From the NCBI GenBank assembly GCA_001708385.1, contig CP012388.1:1860001-1924000 (forward strand): a stretch of DNA of 64,000 nucleotides, given 5' to 3'. The DNA comes from Flavobacterium psychrophilum (GTDB lineage Bacteria; Bacteroidota; Bacteroidia; Flavobacteriales; Flavobacteriaceae). The first letter of the stretch is position 1. Each line of letters begins with the position of its first letter. Made by a program: the position numbers and the translations under genes. Positions 63,535 through 64,000 of this stretch are shown here, one piece after another. The notes under the pieces were generated by a model. The model was not told the DNA's origin. It did no database searches and saw nothing but the letters and a program-made list of their open reading frames with translations.

Positions 63535-64000
63535 ATGAAAAATGTAGCGAAATTAGGTTTAGCCCTTGTAGTGTTTTTAACTGCGTTTGGTGCAAGAGCA
63601 AATGATGCAGATTTTACTGTAAGTGTAAAGAGCGGTCTTGGAAAAATGATCAATTTTTCGATTAATAATACAAAAGCACACGTATCTATCTCAAAAAGAG
63701 ATGGTGAAGTACTTTTTGAAGAAAACATTAAATCTAAAGATGGTAAAATAAGTAGAACTTATGACCTGAATGCATTTCCTGCAGGAAGCTACTTCCTTGA
63801 AGCAGAAAACGGCGCCAAAGTTTCGCGTTACGAAATTACTATTGATGCTAAAACAGCGGTAGTTTCTCAAAAAGCAATTGCTCAGGTATTAAAACCGGTA
63901 CTTACTTCTAAAGGTGGATTTGTTACTGTAAACATTAAAGATGTTGCTAACACGCCGGTAGAAATTAAATTATATGACGAAAATAACGTTGAACTATACA
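63535..64000 (+). CDS. Secreted beta-sandwich protein, cut by window end
   Basis: At least 155 aa, C-terminus lost. ATG 63535 begins a signal peptide (MKNVAKLGLALVVFLTAFGARA). The mature part is beta-rich with Lys/Ser: FTVSVKSGLGKMINFSINNTKAHVSISKRDGEVLFEENI, then ISRTYDLNAFPAGSYFLEAENG (a T9SS-like or DUF3244-like strand pattern), and a second similar unit VTVNIKDVANTPVEIKLYDENN. So two tandem beta-sandwich repeats. Function unknown. Confidence 0.65.
   Translation, partial: MKNVAKLGLALVVFLTAFGARANDADFTVSVKSGLGKMINFSINNTKAHVSISKRDGEVLFEENIKSKDGKISRTYDLNAFPAGSYFLEAENGAKVSRYEITIDAKTAVVSQKAIAQVLKPVLTSKGGFVTVNIKDVANTPVEIKLYDENNVELY

Overview
The window looks like chromosome of a Flavobacteriaceae bacterium, most like Flavobacterium. 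Supporting signs are moderate-to-low GC, near absence of Shine-Dalgarno sites, -7 promoter boxes of the Bacteroidetes type (TAnnTTTG), SusC/SusD outer-membrane sugar uptake, many Asp/Glu/Ser-rich lipoproteins, LytTR-type two-component genes, and the gene run ftsX - DUF3098 - uppP - truB. No rRNA, tRNA, CRISPR array, transposase or prophage was recognised.

0-23 kb is mostly housekeeping: a truncated DsbA-like lipoprotein, a YugP-type protease, leuS, ftsX/DUF3098/uppP/truB, a YiiX-like hydrolase, patatin, pyrH, frr, a DUF5686 outer-membrane protein, a Gdx-type SMR exporter, asnS and rpoN. Set into this is an AT-rich island (about 10.96-12.6 kb) with tandem membrane paralogues and a probable Imm27-type immunity protein, with REP-like repeats at its end.

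23-34 kb holds small regulons: a secreted RidA-like protein; a PorT-like barrel next to a Crp/Fnr regulator; a TetR gene followed by thioesterase - fabF - SDR with three near-identical TetR-type palindromes; an HPF-like protein; an AlkD-like protein; and a LytS/LytTR pair. The LytS gene is divergent from an unknown gene across a 220-bp region with four copies of one 15-bp motif in two 21-bp-spaced pairs.

34.5-61 kb is carbohydrate metabolism. A Leloir cluster (galM-galK-galT-sodium/sugar symporter) is read leftwards, divergent from a GntR regulator. Next comes a Nudix-fold regulator with a ruined Nudix box, divergent from xylB-xylA. These run straight into a polysaccharide utilisation locus (SusC, SusD, a surface lipoprotein, GH2, GH97, two GH3, GH29). 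Sugar release outside and in the periplasm, uptake, and xylose and galactose catabolism are thus together in about 27 kb. Strong hairpins sit just before GH2, GH97 and GH29, so expression along the PUL is probably stepped.

61-64 kb has a HAD nucleotidase divergent from a DeoR regulator with three helically phased operator-like sites, an AraC regulator abutting deoR end to end, and the start of a secreted protein cut by the window end.

Gene calls rest on reading translated sequence and family motifs from memory; no database search was run. The most novel-looking items are the LytTR-type four-site divergent promoter with its unknown gene, the orphan immunity-like island, and the xylose-linked PUL with internal terminators.
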